Below are positions 1 to 7,253 of a stretch of DNA of 64,000 nt, piece after piece. Source of the stretch: Spirosoma foliorum (GTDB lineage Bacteria > Bacteroidota > Bacteroidia > Cytophagales > Spirosomataceae); assembly GCF_014117325.1 (NCBI RefSeq), contig NZ_CP059732.1:5841001-5905000 (forward strand). Reading direction: 5' to 3'. The position numbers were made by a program, and so were the translations under genes. The notes beneath the pieces were generated by a model. It was not told the DNA's origin and did no database searches. It saw only the letters and a program-made list of their open reading frames with translations. The first letter of the stretch is position 1. Each line of letters starts with the position of its first letter.

Positions 1-419
1 GACGAGTACAGAGGCTTGCCTGTTTGATCGAAATGTTTTTCGCCAGCGTCCAGCAAACCGTCGATCCAGGGAAGAAGTTTTTTCGCGCAATGGTCGGTGT
101 GCAAAATTACCGGAACACCGTAAAGCTCAGCTACGTGGTGAACGTGCAGCGCGCCCGAGATCGAGCCAGCAATAGCACCTTTTTGCTTATCGTTCGATAG
201 GCTTTTACCAGCGTAAAAGATACCACCGCCATTTGAGAACTGGATGATAACTGGTGAATTAACAGCTTTGGCCGTTTCCAACACAGCATTTACCGAGTCT
301 GTACCGACAACATTGACGGCTGGCAGGGCGTAATCATTTTCGTTGGCGTGACGGAAAAGTTGGGTAACGCCTTCGCCGGTCACAACGCCGGGGGCAAAAC
401 GGGTGGTTACTTCACTCAT
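1..419 (-). CDS. fbaA: Class II fructose-bisphosphate aldolase, 5' part only
   Basis: Glycolytic/gluconeogenic zinc-dependent enzyme that splits fructose 1,6-bisphosphate into dihydroxyacetone phosphate and glyceraldehyde 3-phosphate in the cytoplasm. Only the first 139 codons lie in the window; the gene runs off the left edge. The minus-strand translation begins MSEVTTRFAPGVVTGEGV and continues through YALPAVNVVGTDSVNAVLE and IQFSNGGGIFYAGK to GVPVILHTDHCAKK. In the family the HTDHC segment carries the catalytic Asp and a zinc-ligand His, and both are present. The ATG at 419 is the natural start, as the following residues match the family N-terminus. No clear promoter was seen in the 144 bp upstream. 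Confidence 0.93.
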   Translation of the reverse strand, partial: MSEVTTRFAPGVVTGEGVTQLFRHANENDYALPAVNVVGTDSVNAVLETAKAVNSPVIIQFSNGGGIFYAGKSLSNDKQKGAIAGSISGALHVHHVAELYGVPVILHTDHCAKKLLPWIDGLLDAGEKHFDQTGKPLYS

Positions 420-563
420 GATTAGGGATATTTTTTTGGATTCGTTCAAGAAATAGTTTACCGAAAATAGGATCGGCTAACCTATCTGATTTCGAAGGGT
501 AAAGTTGCGGATATTCGTGGAATATTGCTACTGTCTGTCAATTTTGAACAGTCCAAAAGTCGT

Positions 564-3026
564 TCATCGAATTACCTCAATCACGCCCTCCCGTGTAAAC
601 GAGTCCGGATAATCGACACTTTTACCCTCTAGTTTATAAGCATATACGCCACTCGCAACGGGCTGTCCCTGATAGGTACCATCCCAGGTTTCCCAACCCG
701 ATGGCGACGTCACCCCATTGTTTGCTCTATAAATCGGCTCGCCCCAGCGGTTATAGACGGTTAGTGACATTTGTTTAGCCCCTGAGCCATAAATCACCAA
801 CACCTCGTTCATACCATCCTGATTGGGTGTAAAGGCATCGGGCACATTAATTACCGCCGGACTGGGTGGGCAGTTGGTACGGATACGAACTGAATCAGCA
901 GCCTGGCACCCATCCGACGTATGAACTGAAATCGTATACGAACCATATGCATACGCTTTCAGAAACTGAGTTGTCCCGATGGTTTTTCCGTCGCTCGTCC
1001 AGGTGTAAATAACATTGGGGATCGAACCAGCATTTAGCTCCAGGTAGCTACTGCTGTTAGCAAAGCAGGTATCCACCTGATGCTGGCTTAGTTGTAGTTT
1101 AGGATTTGGAAATAGATTCACAGTGATGGAATCCTCACTTTTACAACCAGTACTCGTACTCAATGCGGTTAGCTGATAGTATCCGCTTTGCCTTGCCAAA
1201 ACAGTAGTCCCAGTTACCGAAGCGCCGTCGGGTTGTTTCCAACGGAAAGTGTCCCAATCGGCCGTAGGGGTAGCCCGCAGCATAAGGGTATCACCACAGC
1301 CTGAGCGGATTGGATTCGCGAACGGGAAAGGAGGTGGTGGAGAAAAAGTTACCGTCAATTCTTTTTCCGAAAAGCAGGTTCCATCGTCGGGATCAACGAC
1401 TCGTACCCGAAACGTCTGACTACCCGTAATCTTAGAAACAATCAGCGAATCCAGTTGATCTCGTGGTGGTGAAATACCGAATCCAGTCCACTGAACAGCG
1501 CCACCACTAGCATGGGCATTGAGTAAAAAAGCACCACAGGAATCGGGAACGGCCTTAGCGGTCGGATTTGCTTCAACCAGAACGACCTTAATTTCATTGG
1601 AGGTTATCTGTATATCCTGGCATTTAGTTTCCCGTATTTTAAGCGTGTACGTGCCTGTTTTAGTCGGTTTCAGCGTCGCTTTATCACCACCAGCAGCCGC
1701 AACACCATCAACATACCATTGGTAGAGCAGGTAATTCGGGTCGAGGTTAACCACCTTCGATTCCAGCAAAAAATTATTACAGCCGCCGGGCTTTTTCAGC
1801 GAGATACTAAGTTCAGGCGGTAACAAGACTACCTCATCGAGCAGAAATGGCAAACCCGCCATCGCTTTTCGGCCGCTCAAACTAACACCCTGCGACACTA
1901 ACCCGCAGCCCGTTCCCGATTGATTCGGTTGATTAATCGCTAACAAATACGCTTCTCCGGGTACAGCTCCGTAAATTTTCCCATCAAGTCCAATTTGCAA
2001 AGCGCCAATACCGGGCGAATAGGTCGTTTGCCCCTGCACAGTCAGCGTTGCATTGACCGACAAGCTGGCCACATTAATCTGCTGTATATTTTTACTGAAC
2101 ATGGACGAAAGATACAGCAAGCTGTTATCAGGCGAGAATTCGACGCCATATGCCCCCATTGTTTCAACAGTCTCTAGCTTCACGGGGTTCGAGATAACTC
2201 CCGTTTTGTTGTCGAAATTAAACACTTCCAGAAACCCACCTTGTATACTATCCGAAACGGCTACGGCCAGTTTCCGCCCATCATGCGACGGCTTCATATA
2301 GCCTTTATTCTGCTGACGCGCACTATGTCCGGCTCCCGACAATGATTGATGCGTACTGCCAACGCTGTATAGTGAAGGGGTAAGGATCAGGCCGTTATCA
2401 TTGATCAAATAAACCCGGAACGTATTATTTCCGAAATCATGTGTAATAACCCAGTGGTTCAAGTTGTTGCAGTGCTTGATAACGGTAATTTTCTCCGAAG
2501 AACCCGCCAGCAGAACCTTATTTTTGTAAGTCAAACCGCCCAAACCACCGTTCAGATTCATATCGACATACGCGTACTGAATCCCGGAATTCTGGTTTTG
2601 AGTGCCTACCGAAAACACATAAAATTGCTTGGTGCTGTTCTGATAGGGAACAATCAGAGCCGATTGTGTGGCATGACTATTGCCCCCTAAACCAGTAGCA
2701 CCCGGCATAACGTCATGATTCCGATTCCAGATTGTACTCCCATCGGTATAGAAGAGCAGTTGGCCATTTTCATCCGACATACTGGCGCAACCTTCGGCAG
2801 TATGCAACTTGCCGTCGGTCAGAGCGCTCCCGCTAGTAAAGGTAACCCCCGCACCATCCCCAAAGTACCAGTTGGCATACGTTTTTATAGACTGTGCTCG
2901 CACCGGACTCCACAGAAAACTCACCAATACGAGCGCCTTGCTTAGGGCCCTTATAGTCCGTTTTCTTAGTCGGAACTGAAAAGAAAAGTGTTTCACGTAT
3001 ATCGATGAGTAAACTTGCTCAAACAC
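564..3026 (-). CDS. Secreted protein with C-terminal CHU_C (type IX secretion, type B) domain
   Basis: Predicted exported surface protein of 820 residues. The N-terminus has a long basic n-region and a hydrophobic stretch (ALVLVSFLWS) ending near VRAQS, which suggests a Sec signal peptide. The next part (WYFGDGAGVTF onward) resembles the propeller-like start found in many Bacteroidetes adhesin-type proteins. PKD/Ig-like segments rich in Cys and aromatic residues follow at about 400-720. The last 85 residues (VPDAFTPNQDGMNEVL, YNRWGEPIY, WDGTYQGQPVASGVYAYKL) are a clear CHU_C domain, which in this phylum directs export by the type IX system. The first codon is GTG; another GTG 10 codons in (2996) would leave a better-sized signal peptide, so the start is uncertain. 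Ligand or function is unknown. Confidence 0.88.
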   Translation of the reverse strand: MFEQVYSSIYVKHFSFQFRLRKRTIRALSKALVLVSFLWSPVRAQSIKTYANWYFGDGAGVTFTSGSALTDGKLHTAEGCASMSDENGQLLFYTDGSTIWNRNHDVMPGATGLGGNSHATQSALIVPYQNSTKQFYVFSVGTQNQNSGIQYAYVDMNLNGGLGGLTYKNKVLLAGSSEKITVIKHCNNLNHWVITHDFGNNTFRVYLINDNGLILTPSLYSVGSTHQSLSGAGHSARQQNKGYMKPSHDGRKLAVAVSDSIQGGFLEVFNFDNKTGVISNPVKLETVETMGAYGVEFSPDNSLLYLSSMFSKNIQQINVASLSVNATLTVQGQTTYSPGIGALQIGLDGKIYGAVPGEAYLLAINQPNQSGTGCGLVSQGVSLSGRKAMAGLPFLLDEVVLLPPELSISLKKPGGCNNFLLESKVVNLDPNYLLYQWYVDGVAAAGGDKATLKPTKTGTYTLKIRETKCQDIQITSNEIKVVLVEANPTAKAVPDSCGAFLLNAHASGGAVQWTGFGISPPRDQLDSLIVSKITGSQTFRVRVVDPDDGTCFSEKELTVTFSPPPPFPFANPIRSGCGDTLMLRATPTADWDTFRWKQPDGASVTGTTVLARQSGYYQLTALSTSTGCKSEDSITVNLFPNPKLQLSQHQVDTCFANSSSYLELNAGSIPNVIYTWTSDGKTIGTTQFLKAYAYGSYTISVHTSDGCQAADSVRIRTNCPPSPAVINVPDAFTPNQDGMNEVLVIYGSGAKQMSLTVYNRWGEPIYRANNGVTSPSGWETWDGTYQGQPVASGVYAYKLEGKSVDYPDSFTREGVIEVIR

Positions 3027-3201
3027 AAGAAAGTATCAACAAAGACAAACTGAAATTGAATTTCTACTTATCAATACCTGACCCTTTCTGAGCGATATTA
3101 GTTGGATGATTTTCAGATTAAATTTGACGCTGCTTAGCTATCCTTCACAATTGTTTTGTATGAGTACGAACACTTTCAGCCAGTCTACACCATCCCTACG
3201 T

Positions 3202-3870
3202 ATGTCAAACCAAATTCAGGTACTCCGCGCGATTTTTTCAGGGCTAATTTTCGCACAACTACTCTGGCAATCAGCCTATAGCCAACCTACTTATCCGGCC
3301 TTGCCCGACGAAGATTACTCCGTTTATACAACTATACTGAACGACTTTTCGAAGTGTACGACTGAACAATATGCCTACCGACGAAACTGGCTATTGCTTA
3401 TCAAAACGGTTACTCAGGAAAAAGGGAAACATTCATTCCGTTTCGATTTCCCGAAGGCGCAGGAAAATTTAGCTTCTCTGACGTCTCCCAAAGAGACATT
3501 TTATCAGGAACCCGGCTGGAAAACGTTCATGGCCGCTATTGATACCAATCAGTTTACAAACTATGAAATCAAGCACCCGCTTGAACTAGCCTGCCGTAAG
3601 AACGAACTATGGACAGCCCAAAAGGACGATTATTACTTTAGTAAAGACAACCATCGAAGCCGGGGGTTTTATGCCCTTCGCAATGATTATAAAAACTTTG
3701 GCAGTTTGATCAGTTTGTCTAAAGTGGCTTATTCGGCAGATCAGCAAAAAGCTTTATGCTATTACTCTGAACTTAGCGATGGGCGATCAGGTGCAGGCTA
3801 TCTCGTCTTTTTGGAACGAAAAAAAGATACCTGGAAAGTAGTAGGTTCTGCAAGGTTGTGGATTTCATAA
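3202..3870 (+). CDS. Secreted protein of unknown function
   Basis: A 222-residue protein that I do not recognise. The ATG at 3202 gives a compact signal peptide (MSNQIQVLRAIFSGLIFAQL to SAYSQ), so it is preferred over in-frame ATGs at 3160 and 3106, which add a non-hydrophobic leader. The mature part is polar, begins with a conserved-looking LPDEDYSVYTTILNDF segment and has no recognised catalytic motif. The C-terminal part (GYLVFLERKKDTWKVVGSARLW) looks like the final beta-hairpin of a small alpha/beta secreted domain. It is transcribed away from the CHU_C gene on its left and precedes the isomerase by 74 bp. Confidence 0.7.
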   Translation: MSNQIQVLRAIFSGLIFAQLLWQSAYSQPTYPALPDEDYSVYTTILNDFSKCTTEQYAYRRNWLLLIKTVTQEKGKHSFRFDFPKAQENLASLTSPKETFYQEPGWKTFMAAIDTNQFTNYEIKHPLELACRKNELWTAQKDDYYFSKDNHRSRGFYALRNDYKNFGSLISLSKVAYSADQQKALCYYSELSDGRSGAGYLVFLERKKDTWKVVGSARLWIS

Positions 3871-3944
3871 GCATCCAGAATCATTGATTCCTGAAACCAT
3901 CATTTTGGCCGCCATTGGCTTGCTAAACTAAACCCATTGAATTC

Positions 3945-4751
3945 TTGAAAACAATCTTCTTTTGCCCCATGTGGGGAATGGAAAACCTTTCGTATTCCGA
4001 AGCCGCTAAACGCGTGAAAGCCGTCGGTTACGATGGCATGGAAATCTCGGCCGGGCCCGATAAGCGGAAGGAAGCAACACAGGTAATGCACGACAACGGT
4101 CTTGACCTGATTTTAATGGCTTTCGGGGGCGGCAGTGACTTTGCCGAACACAAGAAAAAATACCACGATGACCTGCTCGACATCGCATCGTACAAGCCGA
4201 TGTTCATAAACGCCCACACTGGCCACGATTATTTTACATTCGAGCAAAATGCCGAGTTGATTCAAACGGCAGCCGATGTTGAGAAACAGACAGGTGTTCG
4301 TATTCTGCACGAAACCCACCGGGGAAGATTCTCTTACAGTGCGCCTGCTATCCAATACTATCTGCTCAAATTACCTAATCTGCGCCTAACCGCCGATTAT
4401 TCGCACTGGGTTAACGTGGCCGAATCGTATCTGTCCGACCAGGCTCAGAATGTTAACCGTGCCATTGCCGTTAGTGACCATATTCATTGCCGGGTGGGTC
4501 ATCCAGAAGGTCCGCAGGTAAACGATCCTCGTGCGCCGGAGTGGAAAGACGCCCTCGAAAGTCATGCCAAGTGGTGGGACGCCATTCGGGACCGGCATCA
4601 AAAAGCCAATGCTCCAGCCCTAACGGTCACCTGTGAATTTGGTCCAGCGGGTTATCTACCTACCCTTCCCTATACACAGCAACCTGTTGCTAGTCAATGG
4701 GATGTAAACGTATTTATGAAAGACTATTTGAAAAAAAGGTGGAAAGTGTAA
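3945..4751 (+). CDS. Sugar phosphate isomerase/epimerase family protein (TIM barrel)
   Basis: A 268-residue protein of the xylose-isomerase-like TIM-barrel superfamily (AP endonuclease 2 fold). Members bind divalent metal and isomerise or epimerise sugars or inositols. Visible features are a first strand KTIFFCPMWGM, GYDGMEISAG with the first acidic ligand, HETHRGR, DYSHWV, HIHCRVGHPEGPQ and a final TCEFGPAGY. The spacing of Glu, Asp/His, His and Glu fits the metal site. The first codon is TTG; starting at the next ATG (3969) would remove most of the first barrel strand, so TTG is more likely. No signal peptide is seen, so it is cytoplasmic. The substrate cannot be told from sequence. Confidence 0.85.
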   Translation: MKTIFFCPMWGMENLSYSEAAKRVKAVGYDGMEISAGPDKRKEATQVMHDNGLDLILMAFGGGSDFAEHKKKYHDDLLDIASYKPMFINAHTGHDYFTFEQNAELIQTAADVEKQTGVRILHETHRGRFSYSAPAIQYYLLKLPNLRLTADYSHWVNVAESYLSDQAQNVNRAIAVSDHIHCRVGHPEGPQVNDPRAPEWKDALESHAKWWDAIRDRHQKANAPALTVTCEFGPAGYLPTLPYTQQPVASQWDVNVFMKDYLKKRWKV

Positions 4752-4837
4752 GCATGTACGAGTTGTGATTTACAGTTCAGGCTCGTTTACAGTATGATTT
4801 TTGCTCTAGTTCATATATTCTCTGCGGGTTGACCATT

Positions 4838-4930
4838 GTTTATTTTTTGACAGGATTAACAGGATAAAACAGGATTATGGGACCAGAAGGCAATCCTGTT
4901 TTATCCTGTTAATCCTGTCGAAAAATAAAC
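4838..4930. repeat. Long intergenic hairpin, ACAGGAT-word type (copy 1)
   Basis: Arms 4838-4876 and 4892-4930 match at 38 of 39 positions around a 15-nt loop. Each arm holds three ACAGGAT words and ends in a run of T (left) or A (right). A second copy lies at 24682-24764, with the single mispair at the same place. The element lies between two same-strand genes and directly precedes the promoter at 4931. Confidence 0.95.
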
Positions 4931-4962
4931 TTGTTCTATACCCTGCGTAAATCGTAAATTTG
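4931..4962 (+). promoter_or_regulatory. Bacteroidetes-type promoter of the 4968 gene
   Basis: TTG at 4931-4933, a 21-nt spacer, then TAAATTTG at 4955-4962, matching the TAnnTTTG -7 consensus of the Bacteroidetes housekeeping sigma factor. The expected start site falls within a few bases of the ATG at 4968, which would make the transcript leaderless or nearly so. Confidence 0.6.
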
Positions 4963-4967
4963 AGTAT

Positions 4968-6530
4968 ATGATTCGTATCCTCTACCTGTGTTGTCTGATT
5001 TTAACGACTACTCTGCCTTCGGTGCGGGCACAGTTGGCACAGTCATTACGTATTGAAATACCGTCCGATCCGAACGAAGCTGAATCTTTCGACGTAACCC
5101 CTTTAAACGAGAAGGGCGTTTTGATGACCATTCGGACGGGAGGGTTTTATGAAACATCGCCCGTTAATTTCAACTTCCAGAAGTACGATATTAATCTCAA
5201 ATTACTGTGGAAAACGACGTTTAAGCAGGATACGAAATTTAAGCCCATATCAACCTATAACAACGATCAGTACGTTTACCACCTGTTTCGCGAATATGAT
5301 ACGGATGAGTTTCAATTTGTTCGATTACACCTTGACGACGGTGTAATCGAAACATTTGAAGGCCGTTTAATCGACCAGTTTGAGGTTCATCAATTTAAAG
5401 TGATGGGCAGTCAGGCATATGTGGGTGGGTATCGTCACGGGCGCCCGGTTGTCATGACCTTTTCGTTCTTCGACCAATCGACAAAGGTGCTGCCGGGCAT
5501 GTACGTTAATCAAATGGAGATCAGCAGTTTGGAAGTCGATAATGTCCGAAAAGAAGTAAATGTGCTGGTTCATTCTCTCAAACGCCACTGCAAATTTTCG
5601 ATCAGAACCTACAATTACGACAGTAAACTACTCCGAACTCTGGACTTCGACGGAGCTGAAAAGGCTCTCATTTCCGGAAAACTCTTGCCGGTTAATGAGC
5701 ATGAATCGCTGCTCGTCGGTAATTATTCGACCGATTGTACACCCTATTCACAAGGCATTTATGTGACACGCATTCGACACAGTGAATCGGGAAACACAGC
5801 TACCGACGAGCCCATTACCAATATTCAATATATCGAGTTCTCGCAGCTTCAGAATTTCTTTAATTATTTAAAACCAAATCGCCAGCAAAAACTGCTGGCA
5901 CGGGCCAAAAAGAAGAAAGACGAGGGTAAAGATTACAAATTTCGATATAGGCTTTTAGTTCACGATCTACAACCTACTGCCGATGGGCTCACCTTAGTAG
6001 CCGAAGTCTATTTCCCACAGTATCGGGGCAGTGCGCTGGGTTATGGAGGCTTCTTGCGCGGTTCTGATCGTTACGAAGGCTTCCGGTATACACACGCCTT
6101 CATTTGCGGCTTCGATAAGCAAGGAAAACTTCTGTGGGACAATTGCTTCCCGATCAAAGAACTCCTCAGCACCGAACTAACCGAGATGGTGCAGGTATCG
6201 CAACAGGGCGACCGCATCGTACTGGCCTACCCCAACGAAGGCGAAATCAATACAGAGGTGATTCAGGGCAGTAAGATTCTGAAAGAATCGGAAAAATTTA
6301 AGCTTCAGACCAATACTGAAAATGAGAAAGTAACTTTTTCAGCCCAGGATAATCTGATGGCGTGGTATGGACAGCACTTCCTGGCCTGCGGATTCCAGAA
6401 GATTTCCCCTAAACACGTTTCAACTCAGCGGGAAGTATTCTACCTGAACAAGCTGACCTACAGCGAAGAGAATCAGTCCACTAAATCGACCAGCGCTGCG
6501 GTTAAAAAAAGCGACGGATCAGACCGATAA
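4968..6530 (+). CDS. Secreted protein of unknown function, 520 aa
   Basis: Not recognised. The N-terminus MIRILYLCCLILTTTLPSVR followed by AQLAQ is a good Sec signal peptide. The mature protein is rich in aromatic and charged residues in a beta-propeller-like rhythm (repeated short strands such as GKLLPVNEHESLLVGNYS and GFRYTHAFICGFDKQGKLLW). A lysine-rich stretch (LARAKKKKDEGKDYKFRYR) at about 305-325 may be a linker. No catalytic motif or sorting domain is evident. The start is fixed by the promoter just upstream. Its 3' end overlaps the convergent DUF2905 gene by 29 bp, so its last residues (AAVKKSDGSDR) are encoded opposite the other gene's C-terminus. Confidence 0.8.
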   Translation: MIRILYLCCLILTTTLPSVRAQLAQSLRIEIPSDPNEAESFDVTPLNEKGVLMTIRTGGFYETSPVNFNFQKYDINLKLLWKTTFKQDTKFKPISTYNNDQYVYHLFREYDTDEFQFVRLHLDDGVIETFEGRLIDQFEVHQFKVMGSQAYVGGYRHGRPVVMTFSFFDQSTKVLPGMYVNQMEISSLEVDNVRKEVNVLVHSLKRHCKFSIRTYNYDSKLLRTLDFDGAEKALISGKLLPVNEHESLLVGNYSTDCTPYSQGIYVTRIRHSESGNTATDEPITNIQYIEFSQLQNFFNYLKPNRQQKLLARAKKKKDEGKDYKFRYRLLVHDLQPTADGLTLVAEVYFPQYRGSALGYGGFLRGSDRYEGFRYTHAFICGFDKQGKLLWDNCFPIKELLSTELTEMVQVSQQGDRIVLAYPNEGEINTEVIQGSKILKESEKFKLQTNTENEKVTFSAQDNLMAWYGQHFLACGFQKISPKHVSTQREVFYLNKLTYSEENQSTKSTSAAVKKSDGSDR

Positions 6531-6729
6531 GCAGATTCAGTACAATACTAACAACTATACACGTGACAATCGGGAAGTAGAATCCTCCCCCATTTTTCCC
6601 TTCAATTCGAATATCACCGGGTAAGCGACCCAGCCAATTCAGCTTGTCGCCCCATACGTACACGATTAGGCCGATGAGCAGAATAGCGGCTCCGGCAACT
6701 ATGATGTATTTACCAATGGTTGTGTTCAT
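6502..6729 (-). CDS. DUF2905 family small membrane protein
   Basis: A 75-residue inner-membrane protein with two hydrophobic segments (IIVAGAAILLIGLIVYVWG and FPIVTCIVVSIVLNLLIGLI) joined by the loop DKLNWLGRLPGDIRIEGKNG. The WLGRLPGDIRIE segment is the hallmark of DUF2905, a family of unknown function found in many bacterial phyla; the length is normal for it. It converges on and overlaps the preceding gene by 29 bp. A long hairpin lies 11 bp upstream of its start codon. Confidence 0.9.
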   Translation of the reverse strand: MNTTIGKYIIVAGAAILLIGLIVYVWGDKLNWLGRLPGDIRIEGKNGGGFYFPIVTCIVVSIVLNLLIGLIRRFF

Positions 6730-6740
6730 TGCTAAATCTA

Positions 6741-6819
6741 GTTTACGGTTTTCTGTTTACGGTTGCCCGACGTAAAAATAACTGACGCCTGGGCCAACTG
6801 TAAACAGAAAACCGTAAAC
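6741..6819. repeat. Long intergenic hairpin, GTTTNNN heptad type
   Basis: Arms 6741-6768 and 6791-6819; the outer 20 bases are perfectly complementary and the rest nearly so. The arm reads as 7-nt words beginning GTT (GTTTACG, GTTTTCT, GTTTACG). The loop holds CTGACGC, a word found in the arms of the copies at 15581, 18875 and 48160. It is the only member seen between divergent genes. Confidence 0.9.
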
Positions 6820-6865
6820 CTCAAGACCTGTTTCTAAAATAAATACAATATTTATAAGCCCATAC

Positions 6866-6896
6866 TTGCTTTTTCGGCAATTTATACTTAATTTTG
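6866..6896 (+). promoter_or_regulatory. Bacteroidetes-type promoter of the DEAD-box helicase
   Basis: TTG at 6866-6868, a 20-nt spacer and TAATTTTG at 6889-6896, an exact TAnnTTTG -7 match. The predicted start site near 6902 gives an untranslated leader of about 350 nt before the ATG at 7254. Confidence 0.65.
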
Positions 6897-6901
6897 CACC
6901 A

Positions 6902-7253
6902 GATTTTACAAGCGACATCCGTCGCGTCTCTGTTTCTCTCCTTTTTACACGCTGAGTTTAGGTCTGACAGAGCCATAGTACGGATGTACAGATGGGTTTC
7001 TGGGTGGACGTTCCGCTGTGTCGGAACATTTGCGCGTGGGCTAATCGTCAATCGGTCGTATCGGTATTAAGTCGCAGAGTCGACACCGATCGTTGTTCGT
7101 TTCCCCCTTTTGATCAGGGCGGGGGAAAATTGGGTCCTAGTTGGGTCGTTGGGCAGCTTCGTTCGTTGGGCAATTCTCGCAATATCGCGCCGTTCACTGG
7201 CACACACTCGTTCTTCGTTTGGATGATTTATTTTATTTAATCATTCCCAATTA
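6902..7253 (+). promoter_or_regulatory. Long 5' leader of the DEAD-box helicase gene
   Basis: About 350 nt with no convincing coding region. It holds a short hairpin with arms GTTCCG and CGGAAC (about 7011-7028) and four copies of GTTGGG or TTGGG words at about 7130-7170, including TCGTTGGGCA twice, 17 nt apart. An 82-codon open frame starting at 6992 has no protein-like features. Long leaders on RNA-helicase genes can carry cold-shock or autoregulatory elements, but that role is inferred here. Confidence 0.4.

Noticed and set aside
6992..7240. 82-codon plus-strand frame in the helicase leader
   Set aside because: Composition is not protein-like, no family is recognised, and it lies within the predicted leader RNA.
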